Below, one piece after another: positions 46,777 to 57,802 of a stretch of 64,000 bases of DNA. Source of the DNA: Xylophilus ampelinus (GTDB taxonomy: Bacteria; Pseudomonadota; Gammaproteobacteria; Burkholderiales; Burkholderiaceae_C); contig NZ_QJTC01000006.1 of NCBI RefSeq assembly GCF_003217575.1, positions 62,001 through 126,000 of the forward strand, read 5' to 3'. The translations under genes and the position numbers were made by a program. The notes below the pieces were generated by a model. That model searched no databases. It saw only the letters and a list, made by a program, of their open reading frames with translations, and was not told the origin of the DNA. Numbering within the stretch: the first letter of the stretch is position 1; the number at the start of each line of letters is the position of its first letter.

Positions 46777-47679
46777 GGACGCAAGCCGTGCAGCAGGTCG
46801 GCCACCGCGTCGGCGAACGCCTGCGGCTTTTCCTGCGGAAGGTTATGGCCGGCACCGGGCACGACGCGGTGCTCGCGCGGGCCGGTGAAATGGTGGCCGT
46901 GGTCGGCGGTGCCGCCGAGGGCCATCACGCCGTCGTCGGCACCGTCGAGCGTGATGGTGGGCACGCCGATGGCGGGCTGCTGCGCCAGCAGGGCCTCGGT
47001 GGCGGCGCAGGCCGGGTCGCCCGCGACCAGGCCGTAGCGGTGGCGGTACGAGTGGATCACCACCGACACGAAATCGGGGTTGTCGAACGACGCCGCGCTG
47101 CGCGCGAAGGTCGCGTCGTCGAAGGCCCAGGTGGGCGACCACATCCGCCAGAGCAGCTGGCAGAGCGCCGCGCGATGGGCTTGCAGGCCGGCGCGGCCGC
47201 GGTCGCCGTGGAAGTAGTACTGGTACCAGAGCCGCGCTTCCTGCTCGGGCGCGGCCGGCTCCAGCGCGCTGGCGATGTGCTGCAGGTTGTAGCTGTTGCA
47301 GGAGACCAGGGCGGCGCAGCGCTCGGGCTGCAGGGCCGCCACGATGCAGGCGGCGCGGCCGCCCCAGTCGTAGCCGGCCAGCACCGCGCGGGGCATCGCC
47401 AGCGCGTCGAGCAGGGCCAGCAGGTCCTGGCCCAGGGCCGCCTGCTCGCCCGAGCGGGGCGTGGCCGCGTCGACGAACCGCGTCGGGCCGCAGCCGCGCA
47501 GGTAGGGCACCGCCACCCGGCAGCCTCGGGCGGCCAGCAGGGGCGCCACCTCGGCGTAGGCTTGCACGTCGTACGGAAAGCCGTGCAGCAGCACGACCGG
47601 CGTGCCGTCGGCCGGGCCGCTCTCATGGAAGGCGACGTCCAGCACGCCGGCCCGCACCCGGCGCAGGGTGCCCAGGCTT

Positions 47680-47687
<8 letters not shown>
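46773..47687 (-). CDS. Alpha/beta hydrolase with Asp nucleophile (epoxide hydrolase/dehalogenase-like)
   Basis: 304 residues from the ATG at 47687. VVLLHGFPYDVQAY carries the HGFP oxyanion motif, the nucleophile elbow reads GYDWGGRAA with Asp in place of Ser, and the final GAGHNLPQEKP supplies the His. This Asp-type elbow is seen in epoxide hydrolases and haloalkane/haloacetate dehalogenases. It is placed between the two formaldehyde-pathway genes and overlaps both, so it is co-translated with them. What it contributes is unknown; it may release formaldehyde or deal with a related toxic compound. Confidence 0.85.
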
Positions 47688-48801
<1,114 letters not shown>

Positions 48802-48990
48802 GGGAAGTACGGGGTGGAGTGGAATGAGGTGCGGGTGGCAGCGGAGCACGCTGGCGGGCGTTCGGTGCAGAAGCCCATCGTAGCGGCCACCAGCTTATCC
48901 CGACGCGCGCGGCGGATTTCCCGGTGGGGAAGTTCGGTAGGCGGTCGCCTTCTGCCAGCACAGGCCAGACGAGGCCGGAATTACAAGCGA

Positions 48991-49045
48991 AATGTGCCTG
49001 TAGCCGGCTTACTGCGCCGGCCTCTAGCTATTGAATGTGTAGCAA
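48991..49045 (-). repeat. Dispersed intergenic repeat, copy 5
   Basis: Reverse-strand copy with core gctacacattcaatagc (49043-49027), then gaggccggcgcagtaagccggctacaggcac. In the gene-free stretch 48802-49143, between frmA's 5' end and the gltA terminator. Confidence 0.75.
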
Positions 49046-49086
49046 GCGGGCTTGTCGCCTTCGCCGCGTGGCGATGCATCCGGAAA

Positions 49087-49112
49087 CGAAAAGGCCCGCA
49101 CGCGGCGGGCCT
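49087..49112 (-). terminator. Rho-independent terminator of the sdh-gltA operon
   Basis: On the reverse strand aggcccgc-cgcg-tgcgggcct folds as a stem and is followed by tttc, 32 bases after the gltA stop (49144). Confidence 0.65.
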
Positions 49113-49143
49113 CGGTGCATGCGGCCCGAAAGCCGCAGCAGGA

Positions 49144-50454
49144 TCAGCGCTTGTCGAGCGGCTGCACGTCGCGGCGCTCGGAGCCGACGAAGAGCTGGCG
49201 CGGACGGCCGATCTTGTACTCGGGGTCGCCGATCATCTCGTTGAGCTGGGCGATCCAGCCGACGGTGCGCGCCAGGGCGAACACGGCGGTGAACAGTGGC
49301 ACCGGGATGCCGATCGCGCGCTGCACGATGCCCGAGTAGAAGTCGACGTTCGGGTAGAGCTTGCGCTGCACGAAGTAGTCGTCCTCCAGGGCGATCTTCT
49401 CGAGGGCCATGGCCAGCTTGAAGAGCGGATCGTTTTCCAGGCCCAGCTCGCCCAGCACTTCCTTGCAGGTCTCCTGCATCAGCTTGGCGCGCGGGTCGTA
49501 GTTTTTGTAGACCCGGTGACCGAAGCCCATCAGTTTGACGCCGGAGTTCTTGTCCTTGACCTGCTTGATGAACTCGCCGATCTTCTCGACGCCGCCCGCC
49601 TTCTGAATGTCGTAGAGCATGTTGAGCGCCGCCTCGTTGGCGCCGCCGTGGGCCGGACCCCAGAGGCAGGCCACGCCGGCCGCGATGGCCGCGAACGGAT
49701 TGGTGCCCGACGAGCCGCACAGGCGCACGGTGGAGGTGGAGGCGTTCTGCTCGTGGTCGGCGTGCAGGATGAAGATGCGGTCCAGGGCTTTCTCGAGCAC
49801 CGGGCTGACCTTGTATTCCTCGCACGGCGTGGCGAACATCATGTGCAGGAAGTTGCCGGCGTAGCTGAGTTCGTTGCGCGGATACATGTAAGGCTGGCCG
49901 ATGCCGTACTTGTAGGCCATGGCGACCAGCGTCGGCATCTTGGCGATCAGGCGGATCGCCGAGATCTCGCGGTGCTCTGGGTTGTTGATGTCGGTGCTGT
50001 CGTGGTAGAAGGCCGAAAGGCCGCCCACCAGGCCGGTCATGACCGCCATCGGATGCGCGTCGCGTCGGAAGCCCCGCAGGAAGAACTGCATCTGCTCGTT
50101 GACCATCGTGTGGTTGGTCACGAGCCTCTCGAAGTCGGCCTTCTTCTCGGCGTCCGGCAGTTCGCCGTAGAGCAACAAGTGCGAGGTCTCGAGGTAGTCG
50201 CAGTTCTGCGCCAGCTGCTCGATCGGGTAGCCGCGGTAGAGCAGCTCGCCCTTGTCGCCGTCGATGTAGGTGATGCCCGACTGGCACGCCGCCGTGGAAA
50301 GAAAGCCCGGGTCGTAGGTGAACATGCCCGTCTGCGCATAGAGCTTGCGGATGTCGACGACCTCCGGGCCGATGCTGCCCTGGTAAACCGGAAGCTCCAC
50401 GCTCGGGCTGCCGTTGCTGAACGACAGGGTGGCTTTGTTGTCCGCTAGCTTCAT
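49144..50454 (-). CDS. gltA: Citrate synthase
   Basis: First TCA-cycle step: acetyl-CoA + oxaloacetate to citrate. 436 residues. Active-site elements: [27 protein letters not shown] and [23 protein letters not shown] at the end. The start ATG at 50454 has its own ribosome site (caaggaaagcac). No stop codon separates it from sdhE: the two are one frame of 558 codons, so a fused SdhE-GltA product is possible in addition to free GltA. Last gene of the sdhCDAB-sdhE-gltA operon. Confidence 0.97.
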   Translation of the reverse strand: MKLADNKATLSFSNGSPSVELPVYQGSIGPEVVDIRKLYAQTGMFTYDPGFLSTAACQSGITYIDGDKGELLYRGYPIEQLAQNCDYLETSHLLLYGELPDAEKKADFERLVTNHTMVNEQMQFFLRGFRRDAHPMAVMTGLVGGLSAFYHDSTDINNPEHREISAIRLIAKMPTLVAMAYKYGIGQPYMYPRNELSYAGNFLHMMFATPCEEYKVSPVLEKALDRIFILHADHEQNASTSTVRLCGSSGTNPFAAIAAGVACLWGPAHGGANEAALNMLYDIQKAGGVEKIGEFIKQVKDKNSGVKLMGFGHRVYKNYDPRAKLMQETCKEVLGELGLENDPLFKLAMALEKIALEDDYFVQRKLYPNVDFYSGIVQRAIGIPVPLFTAVFALARTVGWIAQLNEMIGDPEYKIGRPRQLFVGSERRDVQPLDKR

Positions 50455-50820
50455 GTGCTTTCCTTGGTTGGTGCCCGTTGCGGGAATCCCGTTCGGAGCG
50501 TCTCGTTGAAATCGGTGGTCTGCAAGGGGCGGGGAGGCCGATCGGACTCTCAACATGTCCAGCACCTCGCGTGCCTCGGGCGCCTCGGCCGGCGCGCCCT
50601 CGGGATTCTTGCGGCGCAGCACCAGGTCGAGCAGGTCGTGGTCCGACAGGTCCATCAGCAGCCCCAGGCCGCGCGCCTGCCGCACCGTGATCGTCTGCTC
50701 GTGGCGAGCGAAGAAGCGCTCGATGAGCAGGTCGTTTTCCAGCAGGCCCCGCCGGCAGCGCCAGTGCAGCTTGCTGAGGGCCCGCTCGTCGAGCAATGCG
50801 TCGTCCGCCGTCGTCTGCAT
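50455..50820 (-). CDS. sdhE: Succinate dehydrogenase assembly factor SdhE (no own stop codon)
   Basis: Small flavinylation factor that helps attach FAD to SdhA. About 90 residues of SdhE sequence start at 50820 (TGATG overlap with sdhB) with the signature [15 protein letters not shown] (RGxxE). After VLDMLR the frame continues through 30 unrelated residues and directly into GltA without a stop. SdhE normally ends there, so a stop was lost or a small indel changed the frame. Coordinates cover the part before the gltA ATG. Confidence 0.88.
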
Positions 50821-51524
50821 CACACCGTCCTGCGAACCAGGAGTTCCTTGATCTTGCCGATCGCCTTGGTGGGGTTGAGTCCCTTCGGGCACACGTCGAC
50901 GCAGTTCATGATGGTGTGGCAGCGGAACAGGCGGTACGGGTCCTCGAGGTTGTCGAGGCGGGCGCCGGTGTCCTCGTCGCGGCTGTCGGCGATGAAGCGG
51001 TAGGCCTGCAGCAGGCCGGCGGGGCCGACGAACTTGTCGGGGTTCCACCAAAAGCTCGGGCAGCTGGTCGAGCAGCTCGCGCACAGTATGCATTCGTACA
51101 GGCCGTCGAGTTCCTCGCGCTCCTCGGGCGACTGCAGCCGTTCCTTGGTGGGCGGCGGCGTGTCGTTGACCAGGTAAGGCTTGATCGAGTGGTACTGGGT
51201 GAAGAAGTTGGTCATGTCCACGATCACGTCGCGGATGACCGGCAGGCCGGGCAGGGGCTTGATGACGATCGGGTCTTTCAGGGTGCGAAGATTCGTCAGG
51301 CAGGCCAGGCCGTTCTTGCCGTTGATGTTCATCGCGTCCGAGCCGCAGACGCCTTCGCGGCACGAGCGGCGGAAGGCGATGGTCGGGTCGACCGCCTTCA
51401 GCTTGATCAGGGCGTCCAGAAGCATGCGTTCGTTGCCGTCGAGTTCGATCTCGATGGTCTGCATGTAGGGCCTGGAATCCTTGTCCGGATCGTAGCGGTA
51501 GATGTTGAATGTGCGCTTTTGCAT
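50820..51524 (-). CDS. sdhB: Succinate dehydrogenase iron-sulfur subunit
   Basis: Electron-transfer subunit of complex II, 234 residues. The 2Fe-2S ligands are in [10 protein letters not shown], the 4Fe-4S ligands in [13 protein letters not shown] and the 3Fe-4S ligands in [14 protein letters not shown]. Length matches the family. 36 bases after sdhA; overlaps sdhE. Confidence 0.97.
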   Translation of the reverse strand: MQKRTFNIYRYDPDKDSRPYMQTIEIELDGNERMLLDALIKLKAVDPTIAFRRSCREGVCGSDAMNINGKNGLACLTNLRTLKDPIVIKPLPGLPVIRDVIVDMTNFFTQYHSIKPYLVNDTPPPTKERLQSPEEREELDGLYECILCASCSTSCPSFWWNPDKFVGPAGLLQAYRFIADSRDEDTGARLDNLEDPYRLFRCHTIMNCVDVCPKGLNPTKAIGKIKELLVRRTV

Positions 51525-51560
51525 GTTGTCTTCTCGCAGGTTTGTTCTGGGGCCGGGCGT

Positions 51561-53369
51561 TCAGAACGTCCGGACCTTGGGCGGCACGGTATCGACGGTC
51601 AGCGGCTTCATGCGGACCGGCTTGTAGGCCAGGCTGTTGGTCGCGCTGTGCCACAGAGTGTGCTTCATCCACTCGGCGTCGTTGCGGCCGAGCGGGAACT
51701 CCGCGTCGTCGGCCGGGCGCTCGTAGTCGTCGACCGTGTGGGCGCCGCGGCATTCGTGGCGGGCCGCCGCCGATACCATCGTGGCCTGGGCCACCTCGAT
51801 CAGGTTGTCGACTTCCAGCGCCTCGATGCGTGCGGTGTTGAACACCTTCGACTTGTCCTTGAGCGTGATGCCCGCCACCCGGTCACGCAGCGCGGCGATC
51901 TTGGTCACGCCTTCGTCCATGCTGACCTGCTGGCGGAACACGCCGGCGTGCTGCTGCATGCTGGCGCGGATCTCGGCCGCCACGTCCTGGGCGTATTCGC
52001 CGTCGGTGGATGCCTCGAGCTGGTTCAGGCGCGCCAGGGTGCGGTCGGCCGAGGTGGCAGGCAGGTCCTTGTGCTCCTTCAACTTGTCGTTGTACTGGAC
52101 GATGTGGTTGCCGGCCGCGCGGCCGAACACCAGCAGGTCGAGCAGCGAGTTGGTGCCCAGGCGGTTGGCGCCGTGCACGCTGACGCAGGAGCATTCGCCC
52201 ACCGCGTACAGGCCGTTGACGACCTCGCTCTCGTTGGCCGCGTTCTGGACGACGACCTGGCCGTTGATGTTGGTCGGGATGCCGCCCATCTGGTAGTGGA
52301 TGGTGGGCACCACCGGGATCGGCTCGCGGGTGATGTCGACGTTGGCGAAGTTGTGCCCGATCTCCTCGACCGAGGGCAGGCGCTTGCGGATCGTCTCGGC
52401 GCCCAGGTGGTCGAGCTTGAGCAGGATGTAGTCCTTGTTCGGACCGCAGCCCCGGCCTTCCTTGATCTCCTGGTCCATGCAGCGCGAGACGAAGTCGCGC
52501 GGCGCCAGATCCTTCAGGGTGGGCGCGTAGCGCTCCATGAAGCGTTCGCCGTTGCTGTTGAGCAGGATCGCGCCTTCGCCTCGGCAGCCTTCGGTCAACA
52601 GTACGCCGGCGCCGGCCACGCCGGTCGGGTGGAACTGCCAGAACTCCATGTCCTGCAGCGGGATGCCGGCGCGTGCCGCCATGCCCAGGCCGTCGCCGGT
52701 GTTGATGAAGGCGTTGGTCGATGCCTGGAAGATGCGGCCCGCGCCGCCGGTGGCCAGCAGCACGGTCTTGGCCTGCAGGATGTGCAGGTCGCCGGTTTCC
52801 ATCTCGAGCGCGGTCACGCCGACCACGTCGCCGTCGTCGTCGCGGATCAAGTCGAGTGCCATCCATTCGACGAAGAACTGGGTGTGCGACTCGACGTTCT
52901 TCTGGTAGAGCGTGTGAAGCATCGCGTGGCCGGTGCGGTCTGCCGCGGCGCAGGCGCGCTGCACCGGCTTCTCGCCGTAGTTGGCGGTGTGGCCGCCGAA
53001 CGGTCGCTGGTAGATCGTGCCGTCGGGGTTGCGGTCGAACGGCATGCCGAAGTGCTCCAGCTCGTAGACCACCTTGGGCGCTTCACGGCACATGAACTCG
53101 ATCGCGTCCTGGTCGCCGAGCCAGTCGGAACCCTTGATCGTGTCGTAGAAGTGGTAGTGCCAGTTGTCCTCGCTCATGTTGCCGAGCGACGCGCCCACGC
53201 CGCCCTGCGCCGCGACGGTGTGCGAGCGGGTCGGGAAGACCTTGGAGAGCACCGCGACGTTGAGGCCGGCACGCGCCAGTTGCAGCGATGCGCGCATGCC
53301 GGAACCGCCGGCACCGACGATCACGACGTCGAATTTGCGCTTGGTGATGTTTTTCGTGGAGTAGGTCAT
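51561..53369 (-). CDS. sdhA: Succinate dehydrogenase flavoprotein subunit
   Basis: Catalytic subunit of complex II, oxidising succinate to fumarate with covalent FAD. 602 residues. FAD fold [19 protein letters not shown]; the flavinylated His in [11 protein letters not shown]; active-site [12 protein letters not shown] and the C-terminal [19 protein letters not shown]. Needs SdhE for FAD attachment, encoded downstream. Starts six bases from the sdhD stop. Confidence 0.98.
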   Translation of the reverse strand: MTYSTKNITKRKFDVVIVGAGGSGMRASLQLARAGLNVAVLSKVFPTRSHTVAAQGGVGASLGNMSEDNWHYHFYDTIKGSDWLGDQDAIEFMCREAPKVVYELEHFGMPFDRNPDGTIYQRPFGGHTANYGEKPVQRACAAADRTGHAMLHTLYQKNVESHTQFFVEWMALDLIRDDDGDVVGVTALEMETGDLHILQAKTVLLATGGAGRIFQASTNAFINTGDGLGMAARAGIPLQDMEFWQFHPTGVAGAGVLLTEGCRGEGAILLNSNGERFMERYAPTLKDLAPRDFVSRCMDQEIKEGRGCGPNKDYILLKLDHLGAETIRKRLPSVEEIGHNFANVDITREPIPVVPTIHYQMGGIPTNINGQVVVQNAANESEVVNGLYAVGECSCVSVHGANRLGTNSLLDLLVFGRAAGNHIVQYNDKLKEHKDLPATSADRTLARLNQLEASTDGEYAQDVAAEIRASMQQHAGVFRQQVSMDEGVTKIAALRDRVAGITLKDKSKVFNTARIEALEVDNLIEVAQATMVSAAARHECRGAHTVDDYERPADDAEFPLGRNDAEWMKHTLWHSATNSLAYKPVRMKPLTVDTVPPKVRTF

Positions 53370-53374
53370 TTTTC

Positions 53375-53740
53375 TTAGAGCCTCCAGAGCACCTGGATGC
53401 CCCAGCCGGCACAGCCGACCAGCCAGGCGATGGAAAAGATTTGCAGGACGAGGCGCAGCACCACGGGCTTGACGTAGTCCATCAGCACGTCGCGCATGCC
53501 GATCCACACGTGGTAGAGCAGGGCGACGATCACGACGAAGGTCAGCACCTTCATCCACTGGGCCGAGAAGATGCCCGCCCAGCGGTCGTAGCCGATCGGG
53601 CCGCGGGTCAGCAGGACCTGGGCCAGCACCACGACGGTGAAGAGGGCCATGATGATCGCGGTGGCGCGCTGGGCGATCCAGTCGCGAAGACCGTAGTGCG
53701 CACCGACGACGACGCGCTTGGAGCCATAGTTGACAGACAT
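53375..53740 (-). CDS. sdhD: Succinate dehydrogenase membrane anchor subunit D
   Basis: 121 residues, three membrane segments (about 25-45, 62-82 and 95-115). RDWIAQRATAIIMALF precedes segment 1 and YHVWIGMRDVLMDYVKP carries the haem/quinone-side residues. Order sdhC-sdhD-sdhA-sdhB supports the call; 15 bases from sdhC. Confidence 0.94.
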   Translation of the reverse strand: MSVNYGSKRVVVGAHYGLRDWIAQRATAIIMALFTVVVLAQVLLTRGPIGYDRWAGIFSAQWMKVLTFVVIVALLYHVWIGMRDVLMDYVKPVVLRLVLQIFSIAWLVGCAGWGIQVLWRL

Positions 53741-53755
53741 TCTTGTGCTCCTGGA

Positions 53756-54190
53756 TCAGTACAGGCCGAACAGCTTGGCGCCCAGCACCAGCGTGAGGCC
53801 GAGGCTCAGGACCAGTACGGCGACGGCGGTATTGGCGCCTTTCGTCTTTTCCACCGCGTGGTGGTCGACGTCCATCCACAGGTGGCGGACGCCAGCGATG
53901 AAATGGTGCAGGTACGCCCAGATCAGGGCCAGCGCCACCAGCTTGAAGAAGAAACCGGGCACGTAGCCCACACCCATGTTGAAGGCCAGCTTGAAGCGGG
54001 CGAACGAGATTTCCGAAGACACCGACGCGTCGAACATCCAGATGATGAACGGCATCAGCACGAACATGATCACGCCGCTGACGCGGTGCAGGATCGAAAC
54101 CCAGCCCGCGGCGGGCAGCCGGTAGGTCGTGAGATCGGTGAACGCATTGATATTGCGGAACTCGGGCCGCTTCTTGGCTAGCTCTGGCAT
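53756..54190 (-). CDS. sdhC: Succinate dehydrogenase cytochrome b556 subunit
   Basis: 144 residues with three membrane segments. SILHRVSGVIMFVLMPF is the SdhC signature at the first segment and LHHFIAGVRHLWMD holds the haem ligand His. First gene of the operon; its promoter should lie in the 140 bases to the GntR gene, where an inverted repeat (54284-54303) and a tagaat -10-like hexamer (54252-54247, reverse) occur. Confidence 0.95.
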   Translation of the reverse strand: MPELAKKRPEFRNINAFTDLTTYRLPAAGWVSILHRVSGVIMFVLMPFIIWMFDASVSSEISFARFKLAFNMGVGYVPGFFFKLVALALIWAYLHHFIAGVRHLWMDVDHHAVEKTKGANTAVAVLVLSLGLTLVLGAKLFGLY

Positions 54191-54283
54191 GGGGGGCTTT
54201 CGTGGAGGTATCGGGTCCGTCGTCCGGCAGGTGCAGACAGCCCAAAATTCTATTGCAATGCACTACACCCGAAGACCACGCTT

Positions 54284-54303
54284 GCGGAACCTGACAGTTC
54301 CGC
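54284..54303. promoter_or_regulatory. Inverted repeat in the sdhC upstream region
   Basis: GCGGAAC-ctgaca-GTTCCGC, seven-base arms, six-base spacer, between the GntR gene stop and sdhC. No T tail follows, so an operator is likelier than a terminator. Confidence 0.35.
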
Positions 54304-54330
54304 GGCAAAAGCGGCTGGGTGCGGACCGGC

Positions 54331-55125
54331 TCAACTCAGGTCGTTGCGGTAGTGGTAGCCCTCGGTTCGGTACAGGCCGCGGCGCAGTTCCATCGGCGTG
54401 TCGTTGTAGGTGAAGGCCAGCCGCTCGACGCTCAAAAGCGGACTGCCCTGCGGCACTTGCAGCAGTCCGGCCTGTTCGGCGGTGGCCGCGACCGCCCGCA
54501 GCTTCTCCGACGCCCGCACCATGCGGACACCGAATTCCAGCTCGAACAGCGCATAGGTCGGGCCGCGGTGCTCCTCCATGCGGACCGCCGTCAGGCCCTT
54601 GAAGGGCTGGCCGGGCAACCACAGTTCTTCGAAGATCGTCGGCACGCCCGAAAACGACAGTATGCGCCGCGCCTGCAATACCGGCTCCCCGGCCTTCAGG
54701 CGCAGGGTGCGGGCGATCTCGGCCGAGGAGCGGATGCGCTTGCAGTCGAGCACCTTGCGGTCGGCCTGCACCGGCTCGGGCGAGCCGTCGCTGGAGCGGT
54801 CGGGCACCAGCTTGAGAAAGCGGTAGCGCACCTGGCGCTCGGAATGGGTGGCGACGAAGGTGCCCTTGCCCTGGCGACGCACCACCAAGTTCTCGGCCGC
54901 GAGTTCGTCGATCGCCTTGCGCACCGTGCCCTGGCTGACCCGGAAGCGGGCGGCCAGCTCGATCTCGCTCGGGATCGCCTCGGCCGGTTTCCAGTCGCCC
55001 GCCTGCAGCCTCTGCAGAATCAGGCCCTTGATCTGCTGATAGAGCGGGCTGAACGCGGGAGTGCCGGCCTGCGGCGGCGCAGGCTCGGGCACGGCGGTAG
55101 CGGCGTTCGGCGAGAGGGAATGCAT
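54331..55125 (-). CDS. GntR-family regulator (HutC/UTRA type)
   Basis: Transcription factor, 264 residues from MHSLSPNAATAV at 55125 (a start at 55206 is possible). Winged helix about 35-100 with IPSEIELAARFRVSQGTVRKAIDEL; UTRA ligand domain about 120-260 with VRMEEHRGPTYALFE. It sits between sdhC and mdh, which makes TCA genes its likely targets. The palindrome 55208-55219 in the shared mdh promoter region is its likely site. Ligand unknown. Confidence 0.88.
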   Translation of the reverse strand: MHSLSPNAATAVPEPAPPQAGTPAFSPLYQQIKGLILQRLQAGDWKPAEAIPSEIELAARFRVSQGTVRKAIDELAAENLVVRRQGKGTFVATHSERQVRYRFLKLVPDRSSDGSPEPVQADRKVLDCKRIRSSAEIARTLRLKAGEPVLQARRILSFSGVPTIFEELWLPGQPFKGLTAVRMEEHRGPTYALFELEFGVRMVRASEKLRAVAATAEQAGLLQVPQGSPLLSVERLAFTYNDTPMELRRGLYRTEGYHYRNDLS

Positions 55126-55207
55126 GGGCGGAAAATGTGGGCTCTGACCATGCGCGCCGTGGGAGCGCGCCGGCGCGATGCGGGGGCGTGCGACACGCCC
55201 GATCATA

Positions 55208-55227
55208 TCTTATATAAGACATAAGAC
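55208..55227. promoter_or_regulatory. Palindrome/direct repeat, probable GntR operator between gntR-like gene and mdh
   Basis: tcttatataaga (55208-55219) is a perfect palindrome and is followed by cataagac, so the reverse strand reads gtcttat-gtcttat-ataaga. The 255-base gap 55126-55380 separates the divergent regulator and mdh. It fits a HutC-type dimer site controlling both. Confidence 0.6.
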
Positions 55228-55380
55228 AAATTGACCGGTGTTCGGGAAACGGCAGTACACTCGCGAGTTGTCCTGGCCGGCCACGCGGCACCCGAGACAG
55301 ATCTTGGAATCGACGAAGAGGCGTGAGCGGACACAGGCGGCAGGGCACCGTTTTCATCCCCTATCCAGGAGCTTTCCCTC

Positions 55381-56367
55381 ATGAGCAAGACCCCCGTCCG
55401 GGTAGCCGTCACCGGCGCCGCAGGCCAAATCGGCTATGCCCTACTGTTTCGCATCGCTTCCGGCGAAATGCTCGGCAAGGACCAGCCCGTCGTCCTGCAA
55501 CTGTTGGAGATCCCGGACGAGAAGGCCCAGAAGGCGCTCAAGGGCGTGATCATGGAACTGGAAGACTGCGCGTTCCCGCTGCTGGCCGGCGTGGTGCCCA
55601 CCGGCGATCCGCTGGTCGCCTTCAAGGATGCCGACTATGCCCTGCTGGTCGGTGCCCGCCCACGCGGCCCCGGCATGGAGCGCGCCGACCTGCTGGCCGC
55701 CAACGCCCAGATATTCACCGCCCAGGGCAAGGCCCTCGACCAGGTCGCGAGCCGCAATGTCAAAGTGCTGGTGGTGGGCAACCCGGCCAACACCAATGCC
55801 TACATCGCGATGAAGAGCGCCCCGAGCCTGCCGCGCGAGAATTTCACCGCCATGCTGCGCCTGGACCACAACCGCGCCGCCAGCCAGATCGCGGCCAAGA
55901 CCGGCACCAAGGTCGGCGACATCGAGAAGCTGACCGTCTGGGGCAACCACTCGCCCACGATGTACGCCGACTACCGCTTCGCCACCACCGGCGGCAAGGC
56001 GGTCAAGGACCTGATCAACGACCAGGTCTGGAATGCCGACACCTTCCTGCCGACCGTCGGCAAGCGCGGCGCCGCGATCATCGAAGCCCGTGGCCTGTCG
56101 TCGGCCGCGTCGGCCGCCAACGCCGCCATCGACCACATGCGCGACTGGGCGCTGGGCTCGCAGGGCAAGTGGGTCACGATGGGTATTGCGTCCAACGGCG
56201 AGTACGGCATTCCGAAGGACGTGATCTTCGGATTCCCGGTCACCACCGACGGCGGCAAGTACAGAATAGTCGAAGGCCTGGAGATCGACGCCTTCAGCCA
56301 GGAGCGGATCGACAAGACGCTCAAGGAACTGGAAGACGAGCAGGCCGGCGTCAAGCACCTGCTGTAA
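55381..56367 (+). CDS. mdh: Malate dehydrogenase
   Basis: Oxidises malate to oxaloacetate with NAD+. 328 residues behind ccaggag. Rossmann [17 protein letters not shown], substrate arginines around [29 protein letters not shown], and the catalytic His in [11 protein letters not shown]. This is the LDH/MDH group 2 (cytosolic-like, 325-330 residue) type common in Burkholderiales. Divergent from the GntR regulator. Confidence 0.97.
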   Translation: MSKTPVRVAVTGAAGQIGYALLFRIASGEMLGKDQPVVLQLLEIPDEKAQKALKGVIMELEDCAFPLLAGVVPTGDPLVAFKDADYALLVGARPRGPGMERADLLAANAQIFTAQGKALDQVASRNVKVLVVGNPANTNAYIAMKSAPSLPRENFTAMLRLDHNRAASQIAAKTGTKVGDIEKLTVWGNHSPTMYADYRFATTGGKAVKDLINDQVWNADTFLPTVGKRGAAIIEARGLSSAASAANAAIDHMRDWALGSQGKWVTMGIASNGEYGIPKDVIFGFPVTTDGGKYRIVEGLEIDAFSQERIDKTLKELEDEQAGVKHLL

Positions 56368-56413
56368 ACCGGTCCGGGTTGTTTCGACGCGGCACCAAAA
56401 GCATCCCTTCGAC

Positions 56414-56719
56414 ATGAGCGACTGGAATCCCCTGCTCTACCGGCAGTTCGAGGACGAGCGCACCCGCAGGGCCGCCGAACTGCTGGCGCGTGTGCCGCTG
56501 GAGGCGCCGCGCCGCGTCGTCGATCTCGGCTGCGGGCCCGGCAATTCGACCGAGTTGCTGGTGCGCCGCTTTCCCGCCGCCCGCCTTCCGCCGGACCTGC
56601 GGTCCGGCCACTTGGCCGCGTACACCCGGCGCATCGATGCCGCCTGCCCGGTGCGTGCGGATGGACAGCGCCTGCTCGCCTTCCCGCGCATGTTCCTCGT
56701 CGCCCAGCGCGCTGCATGA
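56414..56719 (+). pseudogene. tam: Trans-aconitate 2-methyltransferase with internal deletion
   Basis: The first 56 residues ([18 protein letters not shown], then [22 protein letters not shown]) match the N-terminus and SAM motif I of Tam. The last 36 ([32 protein letters not shown]) match its C-terminus. About 150-160 residues between them are missing, with the frame kept. The 101-residue product cannot bind trans-aconitate properly. Tam detoxifies trans-aconitate formed from the aconitase product, so its place near acnB makes sense. It still overlaps the next gene by ATGA. Confidence 0.8.
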
Positions 56720-57729
56720 GCGCAGTGCCCGCGTCCCATCCCCGGCAGGTGCTGCTCGGTGCGCAGGCCGGTGCCGTGGCGCTGCCGGTGTGCGACCACT
56801 ACAGCGGCGTCGAGAAGCGTATGCAGAAGAGCCTGCAGCTGCAGGCCGAGATGACCGCCGAGTTCGGCGTCTGTCCCTTCGACGTGACCCTCGACTGCGA
56901 AGACGGCGCACCGGTGGGCGGCGAGGCCGAGCATGCCGACCTCGTAGCCGGCCTGGCGCTCGCGGCCGATGTCGGCGCCCGCGTGGCGGTGCGGGTGCAT
57001 GCGGTGGACCACCCGGCGTTCGACGCCGACGTGGCGGCCATCGTGGGCCGCGCCGGGCACCGGCTGGTGCATGCCATGCTGCCCAAGGTCGAGTCCGTCG
57101 CCGACGTGGACCGTGCGGCGCGGGCTCTGGATGCCGCCGGTGCGGCCGGCCTGCCGCTGCAGGTGCTGATCGAATCGCCCGGCGCGGTGCACCGTGCCTT
57201 CGACATCGCGGCCCATCCGCAGGTGCAATCGCTCAGTTTCGGACTGATGGATTTCGTGTCGTCCCACGCCGGGGCGATTCCGGCCGACGGCATGGGCGCC
57301 GCCGGCCAGTTCACCCATCCGCTGGTGGTGCGGGCCAAGCTGGCGATCGCCTCCGCTGCGCACGCCGCCGGCAAGGTGCCGTCGCATTGCGTGGTGACCG
57401 AGTTCGGCGATGCCGACGCCCTGCGCCGCGCGGTACGGCGGGCCGCCGGCGAATTCGGCTACACCCGGATGTGGAGCATCCATCCGGCGCAGATCCGTCC
57501 GATCCTCGAAGCCTTCGCGCCCGATGCGCGCGAAGTCGACACCGCCGTCCGCATCATGCTGGCGGCCCAGCGAGCCGACTGGGCGCCTGTGAGCTTCGCG
57601 GGCCATCTGCACGACCGCGCCAGCTATCGCCATTTCTGGCAACTGCTGGAGCGTGCCCACCGCACCGGCGCGACACTCCCCGCCGAGGCGCGGCCCTGGT
57701 TCGTGGCCACGCCCGGCGGGGTCGCCTGA
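56716..57729 (+). CDS. CitE/HpcH-like CoA ester lyase
   Basis: Metal-dependent TIM-barrel lyase of the malyl-CoA/citryl-CoA lyase family, 337 residues. Metal and CoA-site residues: [45 protein letters not shown] and [12 protein letters not shown]; the C-terminal [16 protein letters not shown] is typical. Adjacent TCA genes suggest malyl-CoA, citramalyl-CoA or related substrate; no CoA transferase is visible beside it. It overlaps the tam remnant by four bases. Confidence 0.87.
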   Translation: MSAVPASHPRQVLLGAQAGAVALPVCDHYSGVEKRMQKSLQLQAEMTAEFGVCPFDVTLDCEDGAPVGGEAEHADLVAGLALAADVGARVAVRVHAVDHPAFDADVAAIVGRAGHRLVHAMLPKVESVADVDRAARALDAAGAAGLPLQVLIESPGAVHRAFDIAAHPQVQSLSFGLMDFVSSHAGAIPADGMGAAGQFTHPLVVRAKLAIASAAHAAGKVPSHCVVTEFGDADALRRAVRRAAGEFGYTRMWSIHPAQIRPILEAFAPDAREVDTAVRIMLAAQRADWAPVSFAGHLHDRASYRHFWQLLERAHRTGATLPAEARPWFVATPGGVA

Positions 57730-57802
57730 TCCCTGTCTCTCCACCCACTTCGTCTTTCATCCCGCCCCGCATTTCCCACCACCCGCCATCTCTGGAAACC
57801 CC

